A program made the translations under genes and the position numbers. A model generated the notes under the pieces. The model searched no databases. It was not told the DNA's origin and worked only from the letters and a program-made list of their open reading frames with translations. This document shows positions 30,907-39,797 of a stretch of DNA of 64,000 nucleotides, piece after piece; the first letter of the stretch is position 1; each line of letters opens with the position of its first letter. The stretch lies in assembly GCA_017403885.1 (NCBI GenBank), contig JAFRDM010000021.1, forward strand, positions 1 to 64,000. The letters run 5' to 3'. Source of the stretch: Oscillospiraceae bacterium (GTDB lineage: Bacteria > Bacillota > Clostridia > Oscillospirales > Oscillospiraceae).

Positions 30907-32031
30907 ATGAAGGTTTTAAGCGTATTCGGCACGCGCCCGGAGGCCGTGAAAATGTGCCCTCTTGTCCGCGAGCTGGCCGGGCGGGAGGGCGTCGAAAGCC
31001 GCGTGTGTCTCACGTCGCAGCACCGCGAGCTCCTTTACACCGTGACGGAGTTCTTCGGTATCAAGGCAGATTACGATCTCGCCCTGATGCGTGAGCGTCA
31101 GACCCTCGGCGAGCTTTTCTGCGGCGTACTGCGCGGGATGGAGGGCGTTCTTGAGAAGGAAAGGCCCTCGCTCGTGCTCGTCCACGGCGACACCTCCACC
31201 TCCTGCGCCGCTGCGCTCGCCGCCTTCTATCGGCAGATCCCGGTGGGCCACGTCGAGGCGGGGCTGCGCAGCGGAGACCGCTACTCCCCTTTTCCCGAGG
31301 AGATGAATCGCCGTCTCACCGCCGTTCTCGCCTCGCTGCACTTTGCCCCGACGGAGCGAAACGCGCAGAACCTCCGTTCCGAAGGGATACGGGAGAATAT
31401 CTTCGTCACCGGCAACACCGTCATCGACGCGCTGCGCCGCACCGTACGCCCCGATTACGTTTTTCACTGCCCCGCGCTCGCCGGAAGCGCGGTCCCTGCG
31501 GGGCGCTGCGTCCTGCTGACGGCGCATCGGCGCGAGAATCTTTCCGGCGCGCTCGCGGCGATCTGCCGCGCCGTGCTTCGGCTCGCCGCAGCTTTTCCCG
31601 ATACCCGCTTTATCTTCCCCGTACACCCCAACCCGGCGGTACGCGAGATCGTACTGCCGATCCTGCGCGCGCGAGCAAATATTATGTTAACTGATCCGCT
31701 CGATCTGACGGACATGCACAACCTTATGGCGCGCTGCGCCCTCGTGCTGACCGACTCCGGCGGGCTGCAGGAGGAAGCCCCCGCGCTGGGCGTACCGGTG
31801 CTCGTTCTGCGCGAAGAGACCGAGCGCCCCGAGGCCGTCGATGCGGGCACGGTCCGCCTTGTCGGCACGCGGGAGGAGGAAATCTTCCGTGCGGCCTTTA
31901 CCCTGCTCTCGGATGAGAAAGCGCGGCTGGAGATGGCGCGCGCCGCCTCTCCTTACGGCGACGGCCATGCGAGCGAGCGCATCGCCGATCACGTCTCCGT
32001 CTTCCTCGGCGCGCGGAGAGCCGCCGGATGA
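30907..32031 (+). CDS. wecB: UDP-N-acetylglucosamine 2-epimerase (non-hydrolysing)
   Basis: A 374-residue enzyme of the WecB/MnaA family: 'FGTRPEAVKMCPL', 'VHGDTSTSCAAALAAFY', 'VGHVEAGLRSGDRYSPFPEEMNR', 'LTAHRREN' and 'DSGGLQEEAPALG'. It converts UDP-GlcNAc to UDP-ManNAc, a precursor of teichoic-acid linkage units and other wall polymers. Its stop overlaps the permease start (ATGATAG), tying it to the export genes. The ribosome site (GGGAAG) is weak and the terminator just upstream suggests an internal promoter or read-through. Confidence 0.95.
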   Translation: MKVLSVFGTRPEAVKMCPLVRELAGREGVESRVCLTSQHRELLYTVTEFFGIKADYDLALMRERQTLGELFCGVLRGMEGVLEKERPSLVLVHGDTSTSCAAALAAFYRQIPVGHVEAGLRSGDRYSPFPEEMNRRLTAVLASLHFAPTERNAQNLRSEGIRENIFVTGNTVIDALRRTVRPDYVFHCPALAGSAVPAGRCVLLTAHRRENLSGALAAICRAVLRLAAAFPDTRFIFPVHPNPAVREIVLPILRARANIMLTDPLDLTDMHNLMARCALVLTDSGGLQEEAPALGVPVLVLREETERPEAVDAGTVRLVGTREEEIFRAAFTLLSDEKARLEMARAASPYGDGHASERIADHVSVFLGARRAAG

Positions 32032-32816
32032 TAGATTCTCTCGTCCGGGCCGCGGGGAAATACGGCTTTCTGCTGCGCGAGCTGATCGTGCGTGATTTCA
32101 AGGTGAAATACAAGCGCTCGGCGCTCGGCATGCTGTGGAGCCTGCTCTATCCCGTGCTGATGATGTGCGTGATGGCCGTGGTCTTTCGGAACGTCTTTCG
32201 CTTCTCCGTGCCGGGCGTGAGCTATCTGAGCTATCTGATGATCGGCCTGACGCTTTTCAACTATTTCTCGGAAGCGTCGAATCTCGCGATGAGCAGCGTG
32301 GTGGCCAACTTCGCTCTGCTGGGCAAGGTCTATATGCCGAAATATATCTTTCCGCTGTCGAAGTGCCTCTTCGTCGGGATCAACTTTCTCCTGACGCTGA
32401 TCCCCCTCTACGCGGTCATCCTGCTGACGGGCACCGGTCTGTGCTGGCAGCATCTTCTGCTGCCCTACGTCTACGGCTGCCTGCTCGTCTTTACGCTGGG
32501 GATGGGGCTTCTGCTCTCCGCGGCGTCGGTCTTTCTGCGGGATCTGTTCTATATCTACGGCATCGTGCTGACGGTCTGGACCTATCTCACGCCGATCATG
32601 TACGACATTTCGGTGATCGGCAGCGCGCCGCTGATCGCGCTGATGAAGCTCAATCCTCTGTATCAGTACATCTCCTTCGCACGCACGATCGTGCTCTTCC
32701 ACGCCACGCCCGCGCCGCGGCAGTTCCTGCTCTGCGCGCTCTCCTCGCTGATCGTGCTCCTCGCCGGCGCCGCTTTCTTCCGAAGGACGCAGGACCGCTT
32801 TATCTATTACGCCTGA
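32028..32816 (+). CDS. ABC-2 type polysaccharide export permease (TagG/Wzm-like)
   Basis: A 262-residue protein with six predicted membrane helices. The N-terminal 'RDFKVKYKRSALGMLWSLLYPVLMM' is the family hallmark, and a late periplasmic-type loop 'MKLNPLYQYI' precedes the last helix. With the ATPase encoded next it should export an undecaprenyl-linked glycan across the membrane. The start overlaps the wecB stop by 4 bases. Confidence 0.93.
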   Translation: MIDSLVRAAGKYGFLLRELIVRDFKVKYKRSALGMLWSLLYPVLMMCVMAVVFRNVFRFSVPGVSYLSYLMIGLTLFNYFSEASNLAMSSVVANFALLGKVYMPKYIFPLSKCLFVGINFLLTLIPLYAVILLTGTGLCWQHLLLPYVYGCLLVFTLGMGLLLSAASVFLRDLFYIYGIVLTVWTYLTPIMYDISVIGSAPLIALMKLNPLYQYISFARTIVLFHATPAPRQFLLCALSSLIVLLAGAAFFRRTQDRFIYYA

Positions 32817-32826
32817 GGAGGATGAG

Positions 32827-33588
32827 ATGGACAGAGACAGCGATGAGATCATGGTCGAGGCGAAGGGCGTTTCCATGCGCTTCAACCTCGGCATCGAGCG
32901 GGGCTTTTCCCTCAAGCAGTGGTTCGTGGACGCGCCGCGGGGGAAAAAGCGCGCCTCAGACGACTTCTGGGCGCTGCGCGGCGTCTCCTTTTCCGTACGC
33001 CGCGGCGAGGTCGTGGGGCTCGTCGGTGCGAACGGCGCGGGCAAATCCACGCTCCTGAAGCTGGTCGCGGGCGTCATGAAGCCGACGGAGGGCAGCGTGT
33101 GCTGCGGCGGGACGGTATGCCCGATGATCGAGCTCGGCGCGGGCTTCGACCCGCAGCTGACCGCGCGGGAGAACATCTATCTCAACGGAGCGATCATGGG
33201 CTATTCGCACGCCTTTCTCGACAGCCGCTTTGACGCGATCGTCGATTTTGCCGAGCTGCGCGGCTTCCTCGAGGTGCCCGTGCAGAACTTCTCCTCCGGC
33301 ATGACCGCTCGCCTGGCCTTTTCCGTCGCCACGCAGGTCGAGCCGGAGATCCTGATCGTCGACGAGATCCTCTCGGTAGGCGACGCGGCCTTTCAGGCCA
33401 AGAGCGAGGAGAAAATGATGAGCATGATCCGCGGCGGCACGACGGTGCTGTTCGTCTCGCACTCCGTCGAGCAGATCCGCAAAATGTGCTCCCGCGCTCT
33501 CTGGCTCGACCACGGCGCGCTGCGCGAGGACGGCGAGGCCGACGCGGTCTGCGCGCACTATCTCACTTCTCTTTTTCAAGGGGGCTGA
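32827..33588 (+). CDS. Polysaccharide export ABC ATPase (TagH/Wzt-like, short form)
   Basis: A 253-residue ATPase: 'GANGAGKST' Walker A, 'IELGAGFDPQLTARENI' Q-loop region typical of Wzt/TagH, signature 'NFSSGMTARLAFS', Walker B 'ILIVDEILSVGD', 'VSHS'. It lacks the C-terminal carbohydrate-recognition domain of long Wzt proteins and the TagH tail, so substrate choice must lie elsewhere. AGGAGG lies 5 bases before the ATG. Confidence 0.94.
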   Translation: MDRDSDEIMVEAKGVSMRFNLGIERGFSLKQWFVDAPRGKKRASDDFWALRGVSFSVRRGEVVGLVGANGAGKSTLLKLVAGVMKPTEGSVCCGGTVCPMIELGAGFDPQLTARENIYLNGAIMGYSHAFLDSRFDAIVDFAELRGFLEVPVQNFSSGMTARLAFSVATQVEPEILIVDEILSVGDAAFQAKSEEKMMSMIRGGTTVLFVSHSVEQIRKMCSRALWLDHGALREDGEADAVCAHYLTSLFQGG

Positions 33589-33779
33589 CCGGAACGGACA
33601 CGATCCTGCGGGCCGGACGCTTTTTCCGGCGTTTTCTGTCGCATCTGCTGCACGGTCGTCTCTCCGCGGCGGCGGCGGAAGGCCGTGCCGCGCTGCGCCG
33701 CGCGGAGCTTTTTCTGCGTGCGCGCGCCGCGTCGCACAGGCTGCGAGCCGAGCTGGGCCGGCGCATTGCGGGGAAACGC

Positions 33780-34883
33780 GTGATCGTCTTCCCGCCGACC
33801 ATCGACTGGCATCTGCCGCTCTATCAGCGTCCGCAGCAGCTCGCCCGCGCATACAGCGAAAAGCCGGACACGATCGTGCTGTATCTCAGCGCCAACAGCG
33901 CGCACGACCGCGTCGCCGTCACGGAAATGATCACTGAGACGCTCTTTCTCGTCAACGCCGCGCTCGCCCACGCGCTCGGGCGGCTGCTGCGCGGCGCGGG
34001 GGAAACGGTGCTCTCGCTGAGCTGGACGGCGAACCGCCGCTATATCGAGCTGCTGCGGCCCGACGCGCTGATCTATGAGTATATAGACGAGCTTGAGATC
34101 TTCGACGGTTATGACGAGCAGATGCGCCGCGAGCATCTCGCGCTGATGCGGCGCGCGGACCTCACGGTCTGCACGGCGAAGGCCCTCTATGACAAGGCGC
34201 TGCCCTTCGCCCGGCGGGCGATCTGCAGCCCCAACGCCGGGGACTACGGACATTTCAGCCGCTGCGCCGCCGCGCCTCCCGCTCCGGAGGCCGCGGAGGC
34301 CGCCGCTCGTTTTTCCTGCACGCTCGGCTACTACGGGGCTCTCGCCGGATGGTTCGATTACGCGCTGATCGCCGCCGCGGCGGACGCGCGGCCGACATGG
34401 CTGTTCCTGCTTGTCGGCATGGATTATGACGGGACGCTGCCGAAGAGCGGCCTGCTCGCACGGCGGAACGTGCTGTGGATCCCTCCGCAGCCCTATGCGC
34501 GGCTGCCCTCCTTTCTGCGCCTGTTCGACCTTGCGCTGATCCCTTTCGTGCTCAACGACATCACGCGCTCGACCTCCCCCGTCAAGCTTTTCGAGTATAT
34601 GGCCGCCCAAAAGCCGATCCTGAGCTCGCGGATGCCGGAGTGCCTGCGTCATCCCTGCGTGGAAACCTACGAGGGCGCCGCCGACTTTCTGGAAAAAGCC
34701 GAAGCGCTGCTGCGCAGGCGCGGCGATCCCGCCCTGCGGGCCGCGCTGCGGCGCGAGGCGCTCGCCAACACCTGGGCGGCGCGCACGGACGAGATCCTCG
34801 CCGCGCTCGAAAAAGCAAAACGCGCGGAGAGAGACGCTGTGTCTCTCCCCACGCATACCGCAAAAGGAGCTGTCTCCGACTGA
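33780..34883 (+). CDS. Glycosyltransferase, GT-B fold (teichoic/capsule type)
   Basis: A protein of about 367 residues with a two-Rossmann layout. It begins at the first beta-strand 'VIVFPPTIDWHLPLYQRPQQLA'; the C-terminal half has 'GYYGALAGWFDY', 'LLVGMDYDG', 'NVLWIPPQPYARLPSFLRLFD' and 'SPVKLFEYMAAQKPIL', the usual nucleotide-sugar motif. The start is uncertain: GTG 33780 has GCGGGGAA upstream, but the frame is open back to 33486 through about 65 basic, helical codons after the ATPase stop without an ATG, GTG or TTG. A longer product from a non-standard start is possible. It is the last gene of the export set. Confidence 0.8.
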   Translation: MIVFPPTIDWHLPLYQRPQQLARAYSEKPDTIVLYLSANSAHDRVAVTEMITETLFLVNAALAHALGRLLRGAGETVLSLSWTANRRYIELLRPDALIYEYIDELEIFDGYDEQMRREHLALMRRADLTVCTAKALYDKALPFARRAICSPNAGDYGHFSRCAAAPPAPEAAEAAARFSCTLGYYGALAGWFDYALIAAAADARPTWLFLLVGMDYDGTLPKSGLLARRNVLWIPPQPYARLPSFLRLFDLALIPFVLNDITRSTSPVKLFEYMAAQKPILSSRMPECLRHPCVETYEGAADFLEKAEALLRRRGDPALRAALRREALANTWAARTDEILAALEKAKRAERDAVSLPTHTAKGAVSD

Positions 34884-34903
34884 ACGGAACAGCTCCTTTT
34901 GCG
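34859..34903. terminator. Bidirectional terminator
   Basis: A 15-bp perfect stem (34859-34873 with 34889-34903) with an embedded CCTTTTGCG side. It separates the glycosyltransferase from the convergent coiled-coil gene; stop codons lie within or next to it. Confidence 0.85.
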
Positions 34904-34909
34904 GCGTCT

Positions 34910-36511
34910 TTATGCTTTTTTCAGATTCAGCGCCAGCACCGCCGCGGCAAAGACGCCGACGAACAGCACCGTGTAGATCATGCCTCTCCCGGCGTAAAAG
35001 CTGACGCCCTCCGCCGCGGCCGCCAGCGCAAAAGCGAGCGACGCGGGCAGCAGCAGCCTCAGGCCCTGTCGGTCGCGGAAGGCCGCAGCGACGGCGAGCA
35101 GTCCGAACACGGAGGCGGCCATCATCCCGATCGCCGCGGCGAGACGCAGCTCATAGTCCCGCTGCGTCTGCGCGCTGCGCAGGGCAAGCTCCGTCTCCGC
35201 GCCCTCGATCAGATCCTCGCCCGCGCCGATGCGCGCGGCGATGCCGTCGTCTGCGAGCAGGGCGTAGCGCAGGGTGCTGAATCGCTCCTTCTTTTCGCGG
35301 TAGTCCTCTATCTCGCGCAGCATGCCCTCCAGCCTTTCCGCCTCTTTTTCCAGGGCGTCCCTGCGGCTGTCGAGCTCTTCCTTCGTTTCGATCTGTCCGG
35401 CCTGCTTTTCCTCCAGCTCCTTTTTCCCCGCGATCAGCTGCGCCTCCGCGTAGATCAACATGTCTTTGGCCTTGTCGAGCCCCTTTCTGCCCTCCTCAAA
35501 GGCCTCCTTTGCCTGCAGCAGCGCGGGCTCAGCCTCTCTCAAGGCGGCCTCCGCCTCGTCGAGCTGCGCCTCCATTTCCGGCAGTTTTTCCAGCATCGCC
35601 AGCGTTTCGTCGGCGCGCGCCACCGCTTCTTCGAAGCTGCCGCCGAGATCCCGCCCGGAGGCAAGGATCTGTTTTGCGCCCTCGAGCAGCTCTTCCCGGC
35701 TCATGCTCCCGTCGGCAAAGGGCCTGAGCTGTTCCCGCATCGCGGCGACGGCGGGCGCAAAGGCCGTTTTCAGATCTTCGGGGCTGTATTCCTCAAGCAG
35801 CTTTTTCTGCACGGCCGCGATCTTTTCGCTCAGCACGGAGATCTCGCCGAGCAGCTGTGTGCGCTGCGCTTCGATGTCGACCTCGCCGGTCTCCGGGTCA
35901 AGGGGCGGGTTTTCGATCGTGTTCCGGATCGCGTCGAGCGCCGCGCGGAAGTCCGTCATCTGGGACTTGAGCGCATCCAGCAGGGCGCGCAGGATTTCAA
36001 GGTCGGGCAGCTTTTCGCGGAGCTTTTTTGCCTCCTCCAGCTGCTTTCTGCCCTCCTCCAGCTGCGCTTTTCCTTCGAGATACTGTTCATAGCCGGGCAG
36101 GAACTGCGCCTCCGCCTCGTTGAGCGCCTTTTCGCCGTTGTCATGCTCGATCCAGCCCATGCGCAGCGCGGCGTAGCCCTCCTCGAGCTTTTCCGCGCCC
36201 TGCTTGAGCGCGGCCTCCGTCGCCGTATAGATCGAAAGATCCTTGCGATAACTCAGCTTTTCGCCGTCATAGCTCTCCTTCGCCTTCTCATAGGCGGCGT
36301 TCTGCTCTTCAAAGGCTGTCGGCATCGCGTCGAGCATCGCGCGCAGCTCCTTTGCCTCGTCGGTCTTTTCCCGGAGAAACGCGATGGTCGTATTCTGTTT
36401 TTTCCTGTTCTCGTCGGCCTTTTTGATGCAAATGCCGCCGGAGATCAGCGTGATCGCGCTCACGACCGCGAGAAAGGCCGCAAAAAAGCGCGTCAGGGCA
36501 GGATGCCGCAA
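34910..36511 (-). CDS. Membrane protein with long coiled coil, function unknown
   Basis: A 533-residue protein. One N-terminal membrane helix (about 10-28) is followed by about 400 residues of Glu/Ala/Leu-rich coiled coil with repeated 'EEGRKxLEEAKK'-type heptads, then about three C-terminal membrane helices and a short basic tail (LKKA). This resembles the large extracellular helical stalks of some YhgE/Pip-type or RND-like accessory proteins, but the sequence itself gives no family. Both ends are probably inside, with the coil outside. It lies just downstream of the Na/Pi transporter gene, 27 bases apart on the same strand. Confidence 0.7.
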   Translation of the reverse strand: MRHPALTRFFAAFLAVVSAITLISGGICIKKADENRKKQNTTIAFLREKTDEAKELRAMLDAMPTAFEEQNAAYEKAKESYDGEKLSYRKDLSIYTATEAALKQGAEKLEEGYAALRMGWIEHDNGEKALNEAEAQFLPGYEQYLEGKAQLEEGRKQLEEAKKLREKLPDLEILRALLDALKSQMTDFRAALDAIRNTIENPPLDPETGEVDIEAQRTQLLGEISVLSEKIAAVQKKLLEEYSPEDLKTAFAPAVAAMREQLRPFADGSMSREELLEGAKQILASGRDLGGSFEEAVARADETLAMLEKLPEMEAQLDEAEAALREAEPALLQAKEAFEEGRKGLDKAKDMLIYAEAQLIAGKKELEEKQAGQIETKEELDSRRDALEKEAERLEGMLREIEDYREKKERFSTLRYALLADDGIAARIGAGEDLIEGAETELALRSAQTQRDYELRLAAAIGMMAASVFGLLAVAAAFRDRQGLRLLLPASLAFALAAAAEGVSFYAGRGMIYTVLFVGVFAAAVLALNLKKA

Positions 36512-36538
36512 GGTGATCCCTCCGTGAAAGTTCCCGGT

Positions 36539-38299
36539 TTATGACAGTCTGTACTTGTCCGCGTAGGCTTCGTAATACTCGTCGAAACGGTGAGCGTGCA
36601 GCTCCTTCAGATTGATGACATAGCCGTGCGTGTCGAAGTCGTCACGGTTGAGCTCGATCATAGCGATGGCGACGTTCGAGCAATGGTCGGCCACTCGCTC
36701 GAGATTCGTGATCAGATCGTTGAAGGGGAAGCCCTGGTTGAGCGTGCAGACGCCGCTCTTGAGACGGTCGACGTGGTGGAGCTTCATTTCGTCGCAGAGC
36801 TCGTCGATCCGCTCCTCCAGCGGCTCGACGGCGTAGGCCTGCTCGATGCTGTCCTTTTCAAAGGCGCCGAGCGAGAGCGCGAGGATCTCCTCAACGGCGG
36901 CCATGAGGATATGCATCTCTTTCTCAGCCTCGGCTGAGAAGCGGACCTTGTTCTGGTTCATCTTCTGCGCGACCTCGGCGACGTTCATCGCGTGGTCGCT
37001 GATACGCTCGAAATCGCTGATCGTGTGCAGGAACTTGGAGATGTCCTCGTTCTGGCTGACGCTCAGTTCGCGCGCGTTGAGCTTGACAAGGTAAGTGCCG
37101 ATCCTGTCTTCGAACTCGTCCACCAGATTCTCCTTGCGCTCGATCGCGTCAAAGCCCGCCTGCGAATACTCCCAGACCAGCGCAGACGCGTCGCAGATGG
37201 CTTCGCGCGCGGCGTCCGCCATGTCGTGGACGGTCAGACGGCTCTGCTCCAGCGCAAGCCGCGGATGCGTGAGGAAGCGCTCGTCCAGGCGGTCGAAGGA
37301 GGCGTTCTGGCTGCGCTCGGTCTCGCTGACGCGGATCAGCTTTTCCGCCAGCGCGATAAAGCGGCGGTTGAAAGGCATGAGGAACACGGCCGTCAATACG
37401 CGGAAAGCCGTGTTGACCGCGGCGATCGAAAAGGGATCCATGGTCTTACCCTGCCACCCGAGTCCCACGGCGGCGTCTATCCCGTAATAGAGCGCGGCAA
37501 AAAGCACTGCCGCCACAAGCTCGACAAAGAGATACAGAAAAGCCGTGCGGCGGCCGTCTACCTTCGCGCCGAGGGCCGAGAGCAGCACCGGCACCGAAGC
37601 GCCGACCGCGATGCCGAGGATGATCGGATAAGCGACGGAAAATGTGATCGCGCCGGTGGCCGAGAGCGCCTGCAGGATACCGATGGCAGCGGAAGCGCTC
37701 TGCAGTACGGCCGTAACGGCCGCGCCGAGCAGCATGCCGACAAGCGGATGGGAAAAAGTCGTGAGCAGCGCAAGGAAGTCGGGGCTGTCCTTCAGCGGCG
37801 AGACGGCCCCGCTCATCGCCTGCAAGCCGTACATCAGCACCGTGAAGCCCAGCAGGATGTCGCCCGCGTGCTTACGAGTCTGGTTCTTCGCCGTCATGCG
37901 CAGCAGGATGCCGACCACGGCAAAGACCGCGGCGATCGTGGAGGTGGACAGCAGCGAGGCCCAACCGCCCTCGGTGCCGAGATAGGACAGGCAGATGATC
38001 CAGCCGGTGATGCTCGTGCCGATCAGCGCGCCGTGAATGACGGACAGCGCCTGCTTCGTCTTCATCATGCCGGAGTTCACAAAGCCGACCACCATGACCG
38101 ACGTTGCGGACGAGGACTGTATCACCGCGGTCACACCGGCGCCGAGCAACAGCCCCTTGAGCGGTGTGCCGGAGAGACGGAACAGGATGAGCTCCATCTG
38201 TCCGCCGGCGACCTTTTTCAGGCCGTCGCCCATCAGGCCCATGCCGAAGAGGAACAGCGCGATACCGCCGAAGAGAGAGAGGATATTGGAAACAGACAT
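36539..38299 (-). CDS. Na+/phosphate cotransporter family protein with PhoU-like tail
   Basis: A 586-residue protein. The two inverted PNaS repeats carry the QSSSA signatures 'VIQSSSATSVMVVGFV' and 'LQSASAAIGILQ'. After about eight to ten membrane segments a cytosolic PhoU-like four-helix region starts near residue 345 ('ISDFERISDHAMNVAE' and 'ITNLERVADHCSNVA', the paired metal-binding motifs). It imports phosphate with sodium, and the tail probably senses phosphate or metal. ATG 38299 has AGGAGAG 8 bases upstream and is preferred over GTG 38308. Confidence 0.93.
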   Translation of the reverse strand: MSVSNILSLFGGIALFLFGMGLMGDGLKKVAGGQMELILFRLSGTPLKGLLLGAGVTAVIQSSSATSVMVVGFVNSGMMKTKQALSVIHGALIGTSITGWIICLSYLGTEGGWASLLSTSTIAAVFAVVGILLRMTAKNQTRKHAGDILLGFTVLMYGLQAMSGAVSPLKDSPDFLALLTTFSHPLVGMLLGAAVTAVLQSASAAIGILQALSATGAITFSVAYPIILGIAVGASVPVLLSALGAKVDGRRTAFLYLFVELVAAVLFAALYYGIDAAVGLGWQGKTMDPFSIAAVNTAFRVLTAVFLMPFNRRFIALAEKLIRVSETERSQNASFDRLDERFLTHPRLALEQSRLTVHDMADAAREAICDASALVWEYSQAGFDAIERKENLVDEFEDRIGTYLVKLNARELSVSQNEDISKFLHTISDFERISDHAMNVAEVAQKMNQNKVRFSAEAEKEMHILMAAVEEILALSLGAFEKDSIEQAYAVEPLEERIDELCDEMKLHHVDRLKSGVCTLNQGFPFNDLITNLERVADHCSNVAIAMIELNRDDFDTHGYVINLKELHAHRFDEYYEAYADKYRLS

Positions 38300-38336
38300 T
38301 AGCAGCACTCTCCTGTAAGTCGTCTATCTGTTGTGA

Positions 38337-38987
38337 TTATATATTATGTAAACAAAATAACGTCCAGGGAAAACTTGCGGGCGGCAGTGAGGAATAGCTC
38401 ACCTCACGGCCGTCCCGGGGGTGCGGAAAGACCAGCGCTTCGGACCACAGTGCGATCGGACAGCTGTGGACCGCGCTGCCGTATCGGCCGTCGCCGGCGA
38501 GCGGCATGCCGCGAGAGGCAAACTGCACGCGGATCTGATGACTGCGGCCGGTGTGCAGCTCGATCCGCAGCGCCGAGAGCCTCAGCCCATCGTATTCAGC
38601 GGAGCCGAGCAGCTCATAATCGAGCAGGGCCTCCCTTACGCCGCGGCGCGGACGCGTCACGACATAGCTCTTGTTCCGCGCGGCGTCATGATAGAGGAGG
38701 TCCCGAAAACTTCCCTTCGGCCGCTCCGGAACGCCCTGTACGACGGCAAGATAGCTCTTATGCATCGCTCCCGCGGCGACGGCCGCGGAGAGCGCCGCGG
38801 CGGCTTCCCGCGTGCGGGCGTAAACCATCACGCCGCCGACGGCCTTGTCGAGGCGATGGACGCAGAAAAAATCACCGTCCAATACTTCACACAGCCGTTT
38901 CGGCATCCCCTCCTCCTCGGACAGCATGCCGGGAGGCTTGAGACAGACCGCGAGCTGCGCATCTTCATACAGAATCTTAAGCTCCAT
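38337..38987 (-). CDS. RluA-family RNA pseudouridine synthase
   Basis: A 216-residue enzyme. The catalytic Asp is in 'HRLDKAVGGVMVYART'; 'KSYLAVVQG' and 'IELHTGRSHQIRVQFAS' are further family motifs. No S4 domain is present, so it is the short RluA type. The RNA target is unknown. Its ATG overlaps the end of the nagB-like gene by 11 bases, indicating coupled translation. Confidence 0.9.
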   Translation of the reverse strand: MELKILYEDAQLAVCLKPPGMLSEEEGMPKRLCEVLDGDFFCVHRLDKAVGGVMVYARTREAAAALSAAVAAGAMHKSYLAVVQGVPERPKGSFRDLLYHDAARNKSYVVTRPRRGVREALLDYELLGSAEYDGLRLSALRIELHTGRSHQIRVQFASRGMPLAGDGRYGSAVHSCPIALWSEALVFPHPRDGREVSYSSLPPASFPWTLFCLHNI

Positions 38988-39720
38988 TGAAGCACACCGC
39001 GTCAAAGCTTTTTTCACCGAGTCTTTCAGCCGCTCCTTCGTCGAGCCGGACGGTCACGTTCGGCGGAAGCTGCAGAAAGGCGGCGGGATAAACGCTGTCG
39101 TCCCGGCCGTAGAGCATGTGGAAAACGGCCGCGCTCTTTTCTTTGCCGAACGCGATCAGCTCGATCTCGCGGGCAAAGCAAAGCTGCTGAAACCCCATCG
39201 TCACACCGCGCAGAGGCACCTTGTCCTCGCCGCCGAAGAGCGAAGCGAGCTCACGTTTCGTTTTATCCGTCAGCTTCTGCACATGGGTGTTTGTGCCGAA
39301 CTGCGTCGCGGGCTCGTTGAAGCCTACGCGCGCGTTGCCGCCAAGGCCCAGCAGCGCCATGTCGAGCCCGCCCGCGGCTGCGATCAGCGCGTCGTACGCC
39401 GCCGGATCGTTCGCGTCGGGGATATACAGCTTTTCCGTATCCGCATCGGAGCCGGCAAAAAACGCCTCCTCAAGGTGCCTGCGAACGCTGCGGGGATCCC
39501 GCGCGTCGAGGCCCTCATACTCGCAAACCGCGAAAACGCGCAGCTCGCGCAGCGGAACTGCACGTTCCCCTGCCAGTGCCGCCGCGCGGCGCAGAACGCG
39601 CAGCGTCTCGCCGCAGCCGTCGGGCGCCAGGACGGCGTCGGGCTTTTTTTCGATCAGCGTCAGAAGGCTTTCGGCCGCCGCGCGGACGCAGTCCTCTGCC
39701 GGGGAGATGATGGTCTTCAC
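38977..39720 (-). CDS. Glucosamine-6-phosphate deaminase/6-phosphogluconolactonase family (NagB-like)
   Basis: A 247-residue sugar-phosphate isomerase fold protein. 'LGLGGNARVGFNEPATQFG' is close to the NagB signature GLGxDGHxAFNEP, and 'GVTMGF' follows; the 'DGCGETL' loop near residue 36 replaces the usual PTGxTP phosphate loop. These changes suggest a divergent deaminase or isomerase. The start is GTG 39720 with AAAGGAG 10 bases upstream; the longer frame is unlikely because it runs into the divergent gene's promoter region. Confidence 0.75.
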   Translation of the reverse strand: MKTIISPAEDCVRAAAESLLTLIEKKPDAVLAPDGCGETLRVLRRAAALAGERAVPLRELRVFAVCEYEGLDARDPRSVRRHLEEAFFAGSDADTEKLYIPDANDPAAYDALIAAAGGLDMALLGLGGNARVGFNEPATQFGTNTHVQKLTDKTKRELASLFGGEDKVPLRGVTMGFQQLCFAREIELIAFGKEKSAAVFHMLYGRDDSVYPAAFLQLPPNVTVRLDEGAAERLGEKSFDAVCFNGA

Positions 39721-39797
39721 GTTTGTTTTGCTCCTTTTGGGACAAACTATTCCGTACAGAACGGCGGAGTTCCGCCGCGGAACGGGGTGCTGTCGCA

